Positions 1 to 6,311 of a stretch of DNA of 6,843 nucleotides are shown here, piece after piece (within the stretch, counting starts at the first letter, position 1; each line of letters begins with the position of its first letter). The DNA is from a bacterium (GTDB taxonomy: Bacteria; Ratteibacteria; UBA8468), in contig DAOWFY010000104.1 in assembly GCA_030637775.1 (NCBI GenBank), forward strand, positions 1 through 6,843, given 5' to 3'. Below the pieces are notes generated by a model. It ran no database searches. It saw only the letters and a program-made list of their open reading frames with translations, and had not been told where the DNA came from. The position numbers were made by a program, and so were the translations under genes.

Positions 1-96
1 AAACTTAACTGTTACGACAGGGGTAAAATCGGAGGAGAGGAATGGCTAAAAGAATTAGAAAAGCGACTGAATTCTTTAAACGACTTTTTCGGATAA
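1..96 (+). CDS. C-terminal end of an unidentified protein (partial)
   Basis: Frame 1 is open from the window edge to a TAA at 94-96 and gives a 31-residue tail containing YDRGKIGGEEWLKELEKR, ending in NDFFG. The charged, amphipathic-helix character looks like the end of a real protein. I do not recognise the family and cannot assign a function from so little. It runs towards the leftward toxin-antitoxin remnant, so the two are convergent, with about 68 nt between its stop and the toxin stop. No clear hairpin terminator is visible in that gap. An out-of-frame ATG at 46-48 follows a GGAGGAGAGG stretch, but I consider that coincidental. Confidence 0.45.
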   Translation, partial: KLNCYDRGKIGGEEWLKELEKRLNSLNDFFG

Positions 97-164
97 ACCT
101 GCTACATAGATAGAGGATGGAAAAAATATTAAAAAAGATGAGGCTAAAGTATTTTAACTGGTAT

Positions 165-500
165 TCAAATAATTTCGTGGAGTATGTTTCTAATTAGCGA
201 TTGTACAGTAGAAGAAATATGCCCTAATTTTTTTCTAATTAATCGTTGGTCGATTGTTATCAATTTGCCAAGTTTGACTAATGATTGTTTTGGTAACCCA
301 GCAAGTTTTTGGTCTAAGGGAGATAGTAAATATTCATCTTTTTCAGTCTTGCCTGAAATATGTGATGTGATAGCAGCAAGAATTAGATCATTTCTCTTTT
401 TGTTGTACCAATTTGCTGATACAATAAGTGCTGGTCTTTGTTTGCTACCAGATAGAAGAGTCCTCTTTGTTTTCCCAGAATTTAAAAGAAGATTCCGCAA
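165..500 (-). pseudogene. MazF/PemK-type toxin, N-terminus deleted
   Basis: Intact members are about 110-120 residue sequence-specific endoribonucleases (mRNA interferases) of type II toxin-antitoxin modules. From about residue 16 (base 455 downwards) the protein matches the family: SGSKQRPALIVSANWYN, then LILAAITSHI (residues 40-49), then LPKQSLVKLGKLITIDQRLI, a typical C-terminal part. What is missing is the usual N-terminal strand, of the type GDIVLVPFPFTD, just before SGSKxRPALV. The 15 residues in its place, starting at a TTG at 500-498, are the antitoxin reading frame translated out of frame. The arginine of the RPA motif is retained, but a toxin without its first strand is unlikely to fold or cleave RNA. 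Deletion of the gene start plus the antitoxin end is the simplest explanation. A short functional variant or an assembly error is less likely. Confidence 0.78.
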
Positions 501-636
501 GTTTCAAGAGCTCAAGATCTCCAAATTTAATTTTTAATAATTGGGGCAACTTTATGAGTAATTTCCGTTGTTTTTCAGGTTCAAATTTCTTAATTGCTCT
601 TTCAACTTCTAACAAAGATAAATTCTGTGTTCCCAT
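445..636 (-). CDS. antitoxin of the toxin-antitoxin pair, C-terminus altered
   Basis: This 63-residue acidic/basic helical protein precedes the toxin on the same strand. It begins MGTQNLSLLEVERAIKKF and ends LAESSFKFWENKEDSSIW. The C-terminal FW-[DE]-N-x-E-D pattern, normally followed by a few more residues such as (S/A)(I/V)YD, is characteristic of small antitoxins encoded just upstream of MazF/PemK toxins. Here the natural tail is replaced after KEDS by SIW and a stop that lies inside the toxin gene's SGS codons. The ATG at 636-634 has a strong ribosome binding site (GGGAGGG, complement of 644-650), which fixes the start. The leader and promoter are intact, so the product may still be made. 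Whether it can neutralise toxins encoded elsewhere is unknown. The out-of-frame overlap with the toxin remnant marks a deletion junction near base 455. Confidence 0.7.
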   Translation of the reverse strand: MGTQNLSLLEVERAIKKFEPEKQRKLLIKLPQLLKIKFGDLELLKLAESSFKFWENKEDSSIW

Positions 637-673
637 TGTATTTCCCTCCCAGAATCTTGTATGCTACCTTTTT

Positions 674-702
674 ATTTTATAATGAATGTCAAAGAATGTC
701 AA
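674..702 (-). promoter_or_regulatory. sigma70-type promoter of the toxin-antitoxin locus
   Basis: Read on the minus strand, TTGACA (complement of 697-702) is followed by a 17-nt spacer and TAAAAT (complement of 674-679). A TATAAA overlaps two bases earlier. This is a near-consensus housekeeping promoter. The -10 lies about 38 nt upstream of the antitoxin ATG and its ribosome binding site. The direct repeat at 684-702 covers the -35 and the spacer. Confidence 0.72.
684..702 (-). repeat. 9-bp direct repeat over the -35, possible antitoxin operator
   Basis: GAATGTCAA occurs at 684-692 and again at 694-702, a 10-bp period of about one helical turn. On the minus strand this gives two tandem TTGACATTC units, the upstream one supplying the -35 hexamer. 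Toxin-antitoxin operons are usually repressed by their antitoxin, so tandem sites on one DNA face are a reasonable operator candidate. The role is inferred; only the repeat is seen. Confidence 0.5.
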
Positions 703-850
703 TAGGACCCTTCACAAAGGCTCAGGGTGAGACTTTATGCCAGATTGCCACGGGACGGAGTTTACACTGAACCCTTCGCTTGTCATTCTGAGCCAAAGGC
801 GAAGAATCTCGCTCAGGACAGGCTCCGTGAATGTGTCCCTCGCAATGACA
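703..850. repeat. remnants of a dispersed palindromic intergenic repeat
   Basis: This spacer holds pieces that resemble a widespread family of non-coding repeats in environmental bacterial genomes. The pieces are GGACCCTTC...GCTCAGGGTGAG (704-731), CAGATTGCCACGG (741-753), TGTCATTCTGAG (781-792), CGAAGAATCTC (800-810) and CCTCGCAATGACA (838-850). TGTCATT at 781-787 is an inverted repeat of AATGACA at 844-850, and CTTCGC at 774-779 pairs with GCGAAG at 799-804. The segments look rearranged or decayed rather than one clean element. The long open frame through here (737-973, plus) has no ribosome binding site and is composed of repeat sequence, so it is not called. Bases 851-920 show nothing further. 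Confidence 0.6.
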
Positions 851-921
851 AAAAGCGCCAAATTGTCGTTTGATGCAAAGAAAAAGGTGTTGGGCGGGAA
901 TGCCTTGAGTGTGATTAAACC

Positions 922-949
922 TTGTGGATCACGATTGCCGCATTATAAT
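922..949 (+). promoter_or_regulatory. probable promoter of the rightward operon
   Basis: A perfect TATAAT at 944-949 lies 41 nt before the first ATG of the operon. TTGTGG at 922-927 sits 16 nt upstream of it and would be a weak -35 (three of six consensus bases). No other good -10/-35 pair is visible between the repeat remnants and the gene at 991. No operator palindrome was seen. Confidence 0.5.
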
Positions 950-990
950 CATCCTGATAAAGCAACCTTTTAATATATGAAAGGACTAAT

Positions 991-2112
991 ATGACTTCTC
1001 GAGAAAGGCTTTTGGCCGCCATGAAGTGCCAACCGGTAGACAGAGTGCCAATCTATATTAGAGGATTATTTGTCTATAATGAAAAAAGGATAAAGGAGAA
1101 GGATGGCAGTTTTTTACCTTTAATAGAAGCGGTAAAAGAGGATGCTGACTATTATCAATGGTGGCCTTATGCTACCAGCTGGGAAATGTTTTTTATTGCC
1201 AGTGGGGTAAGAGTAAAAGAAGAGGAGATATGCTTATCAGATAAGCCTAAAAAGTGGATTTATCGAACTTCTATCTCTACCCCTAAAGGAGAATTGGTCC
1301 AGGAATATACCCGTCCTGAAGGTCAGCCGGGATACGTGACTAAGCACCTTATTCAGAATGAGGAAGATGCAGAAAAGGTAAAAGCAATTCCTTATCAGCC
1401 TTTAAGACCCGATGTCTCTATTTTTTTTGATTACGAGAAGAGAGTTGGGGATAAGGGTTTTATAATGACCGGTATTGATGATGCTATCGAGAGGGTCAGT
1501 ACGCTTTTAGGTTCGGAATTATTAGCTATCTGGAGTATCGAAAAGAGAAAGATTATCTTAGAGTTACTTGATATTTTTACCGAAAGGATTAAGGGGTTAG
1601 CGGATTACTTTATCACTCAAGGGGTGGGTCCAGTTTTTGATGCTGTTGGGCCAGAACAGGCACTCCCTCCTTTACAGTCCCCTGAGGATTTTGAGGATTT
1701 TGTCTTCAATTATGATAGAAAAATCATCAGATTAGTACAAGAAAAGGGGGGTATTTTCCATCTTCACTCTCACGGGAAATTAAAAGCAGTACTTAAGAAA
1801 TTTGCCGAAATGGGGATGAACTGTCTGCATCCTTTGGAATCGCCACCTATGGGTGATGTGACATTAACTGAAGGCAGGGCAATTTTAGGAGATAAGGTCT
1901 GTATTGAGGGCAACATTCAAATCGGGGATATCTTTACCGAAGAACCGGCACTATTTCGCAAGAGAGTGAAGGAAACCGTAGAAGAAGGCAAGAAAATTGA
2001 AAATTTTATTCTCTGTCCCACCGCTTCTCCTTATCTTCCGGTTCTTAATGAGACTGCTCTGTCTAATTACATTTCTATGGTTAAAATTGGTCATCAGTTA
2101 GGGACCTATTAA
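991..2112 (+). CDS. UroD-like protein (uroporphyrinogen decarboxylase / corrinoid methyltransferase superfamily)
   Basis: The 373-residue protein has the standard start of the non-HemE UroD-like family (MTSRERLLAA, then DRVPI at 17-21). It also has the family C-terminal half: FHLHSHGK at 256-263, LHPLESPPMGDV at 279-290, and ILCPTASPYLP at 340-350. In methyltransferases such as MtaA/MtbA the equivalent positions form a zinc site (H-x-C...C) that activates a thiol to accept a methyl group from a corrinoid protein. Here H257, H259 and/or H261 plus C342 could supply it. HemE's N-terminal arginine motif for porphyrin binding is absent and no haem genes are nearby, so haem synthesis is unlikely. 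Probably cytoplasmic; substrate unknown. AAGGA at 981-985 supports the ATG. The stop is followed 9 nt later, in the same frame, by the oxidoreductase gene, indicating an operon. Family placement is firm; the methyltransferase role is inferred. Confidence 0.88.
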   Translation: MTSRERLLAAMKCQPVDRVPIYIRGLFVYNEKRIKEKDGSFLPLIEAVKEDADYYQWWPYATSWEMFFIASGVRVKEEEICLSDKPKKWIYRTSISTPKGELVQEYTRPEGQPGYVTKHLIQNEEDAEKVKAIPYQPLRPDVSIFFDYEKRVGDKGFIMTGIDDAIERVSTLLGSELLAIWSIEKRKIILELLDIFTERIKGLADYFITQGVGPVFDAVGPEQALPPLQSPEDFEDFVFNYDRKIIRLVQEKGGIFHLHSHGKLKAVLKKFAEMGMNCLHPLESPPMGDVTLTEGRAILGDKVCIEGNIQIGDIFTEEPALFRKRVKETVEEGKKIENFILCPTASPYLPVLNETALSNYISMVKIGHQLGTY

Positions 2113-2121
2113 TTAATAAAA

Positions 2122-3135
2122 ATGTGGCGTGGTGGTATTATCGGTCTTGGGCCAAACGGAAAAGCGCATTTACAGGTTCTACTGACTTTTCCTGAGGTAA
2201 AGATAGAGGCTGTCTCTGATATAAAAAGGGAAGTAACAGAAGAGATAGAAAAGAACTTTGGAATAAGGGGTTTTTCTGATTATCGTTCTCTGTTGAAACT
2301 GAACCTTGACTTTATCTACATCTGCACCCCTAACGATTTACATCAGGAGATGGTAATAGAAACAGCGCGCTCCGGTGTAAAAGCAATCTTCTGCGAAAAG
2401 CCCATTGCTCTTACCTTAGAAGATGCGGATGAGGTGATTTCAGAAGTGAAGAAAACCAAGACGAAGGTTTTAGTTAATTATTCCTTTCCCTTTACTCCGG
2501 AGATTAAAAAAATAACGGAAATCTTTAAACAAGGAGATTTGGGAGAACTGGTCTTTTGCTGGAGTCGAAGATTTAAGGGGGCAAATTTCTTTATGCAAAA
2601 GTCTACTGGGCCCTGGATGAAGAAATCAGCCTCCTGGGGAGGCTGGCTTATTCACCATACCACCCATGATCTGGAGTGGATGTCAAGAATAGGAGGAAGG
2701 GTCAAAGAACTTTATGGTAAGACCTTTACTACTAATCCCGACCCTCTTGCGATTGAAAGTACCTGGGCGATAATAACCTTTGAGAAGGTGGGAATAGGTA
2801 TCGTGGGAGATACTCTTGATGGGATGGCCGACCAATCTATGGGTATTCAGGGAAGGAAGGGATGTATTATTTTAGACAAAGAAAATAAAGTTCGCATCAG
2901 GTCTGAAGGGATGGAAAGGTTTGAGGAACTAGAATTGGTAATTAAAGGGGAGAGGAATAAGTATCTCCTTTCTGCCCGGCATTTCCTCCGGATCATGGAA
3001 AAAGGGATTAAGCCGGTTGTAGGTCTGGAAGAAGCAAAGGAAGCTTTAAGATTGGCTTTAGCTATTAGAAGCTCTGCCCGGGAGAAAAGAATAATAAGAT
3101 TAAATGAATTTAGCGCAGAAGGGAAGCAGGGATGA
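2122..3135 (+). CDS. Gfo/Idh/MocA-family NAD(P)-dependent oxidoreductase
   Basis: Members oxidise or reduce sugars, inositols and related polyols with NAD(P), usually in the cytoplasm. The 337-residue length is normal. An N-terminal Rossmann domain (about 1-120) has G-L-G-P-N-G at 8-13, an acidic strand end VSD at 31-33, ICTPNDLH at 67-74 and the hallmark EKP at 92-94, with K93 the expected catalytic/cofactor lysine. The C-terminal alpha/beta domain holds GGWLIHHTTHD at 173-183. H182 matches the conserved histidine, while the usual aspartate four residues earlier is H178. Substrate cannot be predicted, but the CBM9 neighbours suggest a sugar released from a glycan. No clear ribosome binding site precedes the ATG. 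It begins 9 nt after the UroD-like stop, so translation is probably coupled to that gene. The stop overlaps the ATG of a 9-codon open frame (3132-3161) leading to the next gene. Confidence 0.92.
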   Translation: MWRGGIIGLGPNGKAHLQVLLTFPEVKIEAVSDIKREVTEEIEKNFGIRGFSDYRSLLKLNLDFIYICTPNDLHQEMVIETARSGVKAIFCEKPIALTLEDADEVISEVKKTKTKVLVNYSFPFTPEIKKITEIFKQGDLGELVFCWSRRFKGANFFMQKSTGPWMKKSASWGGWLIHHTTHDLEWMSRIGGRVKELYGKTFTTNPDPLAIESTWAIITFEKVGIGIVGDTLDGMADQSMGIQGRKGCIILDKENKVRIRSEGMERFEELELVIKGERNKYLLSARHFLRIMEKGIKPVVGLEEAKEALRLALAIRSSAREKRIIRLNEFSAEGKQG

Positions 3136-3162
3136 AAAAGATAATTATTATACCGAGATAAA

Positions 3163-4092
3163 ATGAAAAAAATCATTTTTGCTTATAGTCTTTCAATCTT
3201 ATTTGTCTTATCATCTTTTGCTCTTGCCGAAGAAAAGGTTTATACCTGCTCTCGGCTGACTAAAGAGCCTGTTTTAGATGGAAGGATAGAGGAGCCCGCC
3301 TGGAAGAATATCCCGGAGGCAGGTGATTTTGTCATCTTAAAAACAGAATCACTAGCCACAAAACAGACCTCTTTTAAGATAGGATATAATGATGAAGCAA
3401 TATATATCGGGATCAAGTGTGTTGAACCGGAGATGGAAAAGATAGTAGTAAAGGATGGCCATACGGATTTCACAAACCTCTGGAATGAAAACAGTATCGA
3501 GATATTTATCTTCCCAAAAGGAACAGATAACTACTATCATTTTGTAGTCAGTTCTATTGGTTCTCGTTGGAACGGCATCGGAAAAGGTGACCCCAAAATA
3601 CCCCTGCTTAACTGGCAGGCAAAGAGTTATAAAGGAGAAGATTTCTACTCAATAGAAATAAGGATTCCCTTTGAGATTTTTTATACTGTTCCGGAAAAGG
3701 GTGAAAAATGGCGTATAAATATAGCCCGCAATAACTATACCGGCTCAAGAGAAAAATATACCTGCTGGCCGTATTTAAAGATGGGATTCCATGACCTGGA
3801 TAACTTTGGAAAGATTATCTTTCCTGAAAAAGTCCCTGACGAGAAGATAAGATCTAGTGCAGTTTCTTACTTTAGGGGGAAAATCTCTGCCAGCCTTAAA
3901 ATCCTTTCTAACTTCAAGAAAGAACTTCCCCAAAGAGAAACAGACTTTCTTATCATAAACCTTATCGAGGGAGCACCAGAAACGGCTAAATCAAATGAAT
4001 TGGAAAGAGTTGGATTTAACAGTGTTGGAAAAGGATTAAAAGTTGAGAAATGGCAAAACTTGGTGAGCATGCGGACAAAGCTGTATCAATAA
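3163..4092 (+). CDS. exported CBM9-like (DOMON-type) carbohydrate-binding protein, possibly truncated
   Basis: The first 22 residues form a Sec signal peptide: MKK, a hydrophobic core, then ALA at 20-22 followed by EEK, for signal peptidase I. Residues 27-220 are a CBM9-like beta-sandwich with EPVLDGRIEEPAW (35-47), FKIGYNDEAIYIGIKCVEP (71-89), IEIFIFP (112-118) and IRIPFEIF (166-173). These are diagnostic of the family, which binds sugars or polysaccharide ends. The last 90 residues (221-309) match nothing I know, and the frame ends abruptly inside the next gene. Relatives often continue into a longer domain, so the protein may be shortened. It is clearly paralogous to the lipoprotein at 6312. 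A 9-codon open frame ends two bases before the ATG (TAA, A, ATG), and the ribosome binding site is weak, so translational coupling to the oxidoreductase is likely. Location periplasmic or secreted. Confidence 0.85.
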   Translation: MKKIIFAYSLSILFVLSSFALAEEKVYTCSRLTKEPVLDGRIEEPAWKNIPEAGDFVILKTESLATKQTSFKIGYNDEAIYIGIKCVEPEMEKIVVKDGHTDFTNLWNENSIEIFIFPKGTDNYYHFVVSSIGSRWNGIGKGDPKIPLLNWQAKSYKGEDFYSIEIRIPFEIFYTVPEKGEKWRINIARNNYTGSREKYTCWPYLKMGFHDLDNFGKIIFPEKVPDEKIRSSAVSYFRGKISASLKILSNFKKELPQRETDFLIINLIEGAPETAKSNELERVGFNSVGKGLKVEKWQNLVSMRTKLYQ

Positions 4093-6287
4093 AATTTGAG
4101 CACTTAAAGAAACCCGGGGGTCTGGCCAAGCGGCACTACAGGTTAGCCAATAGGGCGGCAAAGTATGTCCTTGCCGGGCTGGAGCGTCCATGGCCGGATT
4201 CAGATGCTATGCGTTTTGGGAAACATCCAAAAAGTGCTTCATCTGTCCAGCCTCTCAGAAATAGCGGGCATGGTCTCTGGGGCAACGCCAGAGCAGCAGT
4301 GGGTCTCGCAATACTCTCTAAAGTGGGCAGTTACGATCCATCATTAGCTGGAGGAGCTTCAAGGGAAGAAATCTGTCGCGTTGCCCAGGCGATAATAAAA
4401 TACGTTGCTCTAAGTCATTCTACGCAAGACCCTCGTTTCACCTGCGACGTAACGCAATACAGACAATTCAAGGAGTTTGGTCCCGAATGGGGATTATCAT
4501 GGCAGTCACCTGCTTATGCCGCAGAGCTTGCGCTTGGGGCCTGGCTTCTCTGGGAGCACCTTTCCCCAGATGTGCGAACTGTTGTAAACAACATTCTTAC
4601 CGCTGAGGTAGAGTTCAATCTGGATCGGCCTACCTATCTGAAGATGCCCGGTCGGTGTAATTGCGATCCCAATGTCTGGACAGGCCTTCCAAATGCTTAT
4701 GCGGTTAATATGCTGCCTGAAGATGCCAGATGCGATACCTGGGGGGAGGATATGTTCCGCTGGATGTTTAACTCCTTTGGTCTGCCTGAAGACCTTACCT
4801 CAAACCACATTGTTGACGCTCGTCCCCTCAAGGAGCGTATGGAGTATGCAAGCTTAAACGAGGATTGCACAATGGAAAATCACGGATTCTTCCACCCTCA
4901 ATACCTGCACATTTACAACTTACTCCAGCAAGCAGCGCTTCCCTTTGGGCTCGCAGGTAATCCGATACCTGAGGTAATCGGTCTTCATCGGAAGGTAATC
5001 TTTGAGCGAATAAAAAGCCAGGTTTCCTGGGAAGGACATTTTTTCTACAGCAATGGCTTTGACTGGCGTCCTTTCGCAGGTGCTCAAGAGATGGGCGCAT
5101 GGATGCATATGTTGTATGGCGATGCCGATGGCGCTGCCCTGGAGAAAAAAGGAGTTGAATCTAAAGAGGTATCCATGAACCGTTTCAATACCGGCGCAGT
5201 GGAAAAGGATGTAGAAGATGTTGAGTCCGATGGTCATAACGTAAGTTCTTTAGGGAGTTCTGCTAAGCTTTATCTGGGTCATTGCCTGTTTTTGCCTGAG
5301 GTTAAGCCAACACCATGGGAGGAAATGAATTGCGCACAAATCAAGACTGGAGAATACCCTCATATTAAAATGCTCTACAAGCGTACGGAACGCACTTTCT
5401 GCTCCTGGAGCAGTGGTCCCCTGAGCAATTACTATATCAGGAGGGAGCAACTATCCGAGAAAGATGTGCCACGGCATGCTGTATGCGCATTAGTCACAAC
5501 CAAGGGTGCAGATTGGGTTCTGGCTCCGGGGTGTTTAAACTTGAAGGGCGAGATTGAGGCAATGCCCCTTGCTCCTCTTCCTCCGGAAGCGGAGCGATGG
5601 ACAGAGGATGTGGTCCGTTTTACCAGTGAAGTGCATGGGGAGGATTTTACCTGGATCGGGGAAGTCAAGACCAACCAGGACTGTCTTTTGCGACGCTATG
5701 CGTTTGTGACCTTGCCCAAAGATCAGGTGCTTTATGTTGAATCTTTACAGCCTCTTGTCGGTTTGCGCATCAATAAGATAGCCACCGGACAGATAAGCAT
5801 TTTCAACGAGGATGCAGGTGCTCCCTTCACAGATAATAAGGTAGAGCTCTATACAGACACGGGAAAAAACTGTATGATTGGGCATACCAAAGAAGAGAAG
5901 GCGGAAACCATTGATTTAGATAGTCGGTGGTTTAACATTGATAATATTCTTGGTCTGGTACCTTTAGCATCAAAAGGTGTGAGATATTTAGCGGAACATC
6001 GGCGCACAGGACGGGGGCTTCTGATTGATCGGCTTATCACCAACTTCAGTGAAACGCCTGTAAATGCTGCTCCCCATATTCAAGGTCAACTATCATGCTT
6101 TGGACTGTTGATTCTTCCAGGACACAGTGCAGAAGAAACAGCCAGGGTAGCATCTACGGTTCACTTCTTGCATAATACACCTCTACGATTTTCAATTTGT
6201 GTTGGCGACTGGACTGTTTCAGGCAACTGGAGTGCTAAAGCATGGAATGATGTGGCGCCACTTTCAGTACAAGTGGGAAAAAGGTAG
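4050..6287 (+). CDS. large protein of unrecognised family, possible polysaccharide-processing enzyme
   Basis: The 745-residue frame is clearly coding, but I cannot name its family. Residues about 28-360 are rich in helix-forming segments with aromatic pairs: GHGLWGNARAAVGLAIL at 73-89, EWGLSWQSPAYAAELALGAWLLWEHL at 146-171 without a break, and ENHGFFHPQYLH at 276-287. Residues about 440-745 are strand-like. That layout resembles alpha/alpha-toroid plus beta-sandwich polysaccharide lyases and related hydrolases. H278, H282, Y285 and N277 are candidate active-site residues by analogy only. No signal peptide or membrane segment is present, odd for such an enzyme between two exported CBM9 proteins. 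The ATG overlaps the previous gene by 43 nt out of frame with no good ribosome binding site, and an in-frame TGA at 4044-4046 bars an earlier start. By my hand count 29 of 41 arginine codons are CGN, against 17 of 51 in the three upstream genes. The true start could be disturbed. Confidence 0.8.
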   Translation: MAKLGEHADKAVSIKFEHLKKPGGLAKRHYRLANRAAKYVLAGLERPWPDSDAMRFGKHPKSASSVQPLRNSGHGLWGNARAAVGLAILSKVGSYDPSLAGGASREEICRVAQAIIKYVALSHSTQDPRFTCDVTQYRQFKEFGPEWGLSWQSPAYAAELALGAWLLWEHLSPDVRTVVNNILTAEVEFNLDRPTYLKMPGRCNCDPNVWTGLPNAYAVNMLPEDARCDTWGEDMFRWMFNSFGLPEDLTSNHIVDARPLKERMEYASLNEDCTMENHGFFHPQYLHIYNLLQQAALPFGLAGNPIPEVIGLHRKVIFERIKSQVSWEGHFFYSNGFDWRPFAGAQEMGAWMHMLYGDADGAALEKKGVESKEVSMNRFNTGAVEKDVEDVESDGHNVSSLGSSAKLYLGHCLFLPEVKPTPWEEMNCAQIKTGEYPHIKMLYKRTERTFCSWSSGPLSNYYIRREQLSEKDVPRHAVCALVTTKGADWVLAPGCLNLKGEIEAMPLAPLPPEAERWTEDVVRFTSEVHGEDFTWIGEVKTNQDCLLRRYAFVTLPKDQVLYVESLQPLVGLRINKIATGQISIFNEDAGAPFTDNKVELYTDTGKNCMIGHTKEEKAETIDLDSRWFNIDNILGLVPLASKGVRYLAEHRRTGRGLLIDRLITNFSETPVNAAPHIQGQLSCFGLLILPGHSAEETARVASTVHFLHNTPLRFSICVGDWTVSGNWSAKAWNDVAPLSVQVGKR

Positions 6288-6300
6288 TTCAAATTATTTC

Positions 6301-6307
6301 AGGAGGG
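6301..6307 (+). promoter_or_regulatory. strong ribosome binding site for the CBM9 lipoprotein gene
   Basis: AGGAGGG lies 4 nt before the ATG at 6312, the best Shine-Dalgarno match among the operon genes. It fixes that start and suggests the lipoprotein is translated independently, unlike the coupled upstream genes. Confidence 0.75.
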
Positions 6308-6311
6308 AAAA

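Noticed and set aside
122-160. A/T-rich stretch between the convergent 5' gene and toxin as a bidirectional terminator
   Set aside because: Only weak AAAAT/ATTTT complementarity, no GC stem followed by a T tract.
117-197. Small frame MEKILKKMRLK... after GATAGAGG
   Set aside because: Has a passable ribosome binding site but only 26 residues, no recognisable features, and it overlaps the 3' end of the toxin remnant; likely chance.
184-537. Plus-strand open frame opposite the toxin
   Set aside because: Antisense shadow of the toxin-antitoxin remnant; the minus-strand frames match known families and have the promoter and ribosome binding site.
737-973. 78-codon plus-strand open frame in the spacer
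   Set aside because: No ribosome binding site; the translated sequence is read through palindromic repeat pieces and shows no protein-like pattern.
991-2112. Annotation as HemE (uroporphyrinogen decarboxylase, haem synthesis)
   Set aside because: Lacks the HemE N-terminal arginine motif, has the UroD-like methyltransferase C-terminal pattern, and has no haem gene neighbours.
4054-4063. Possible slippery site CAAAACTT for a programmed -1 frameshift
   Set aside because: Does not fit the X-XXY-YYZ pattern in the CBM9 frame and no downstream stem or pseudoknot was evident; kept only as one alternative for the overlap.
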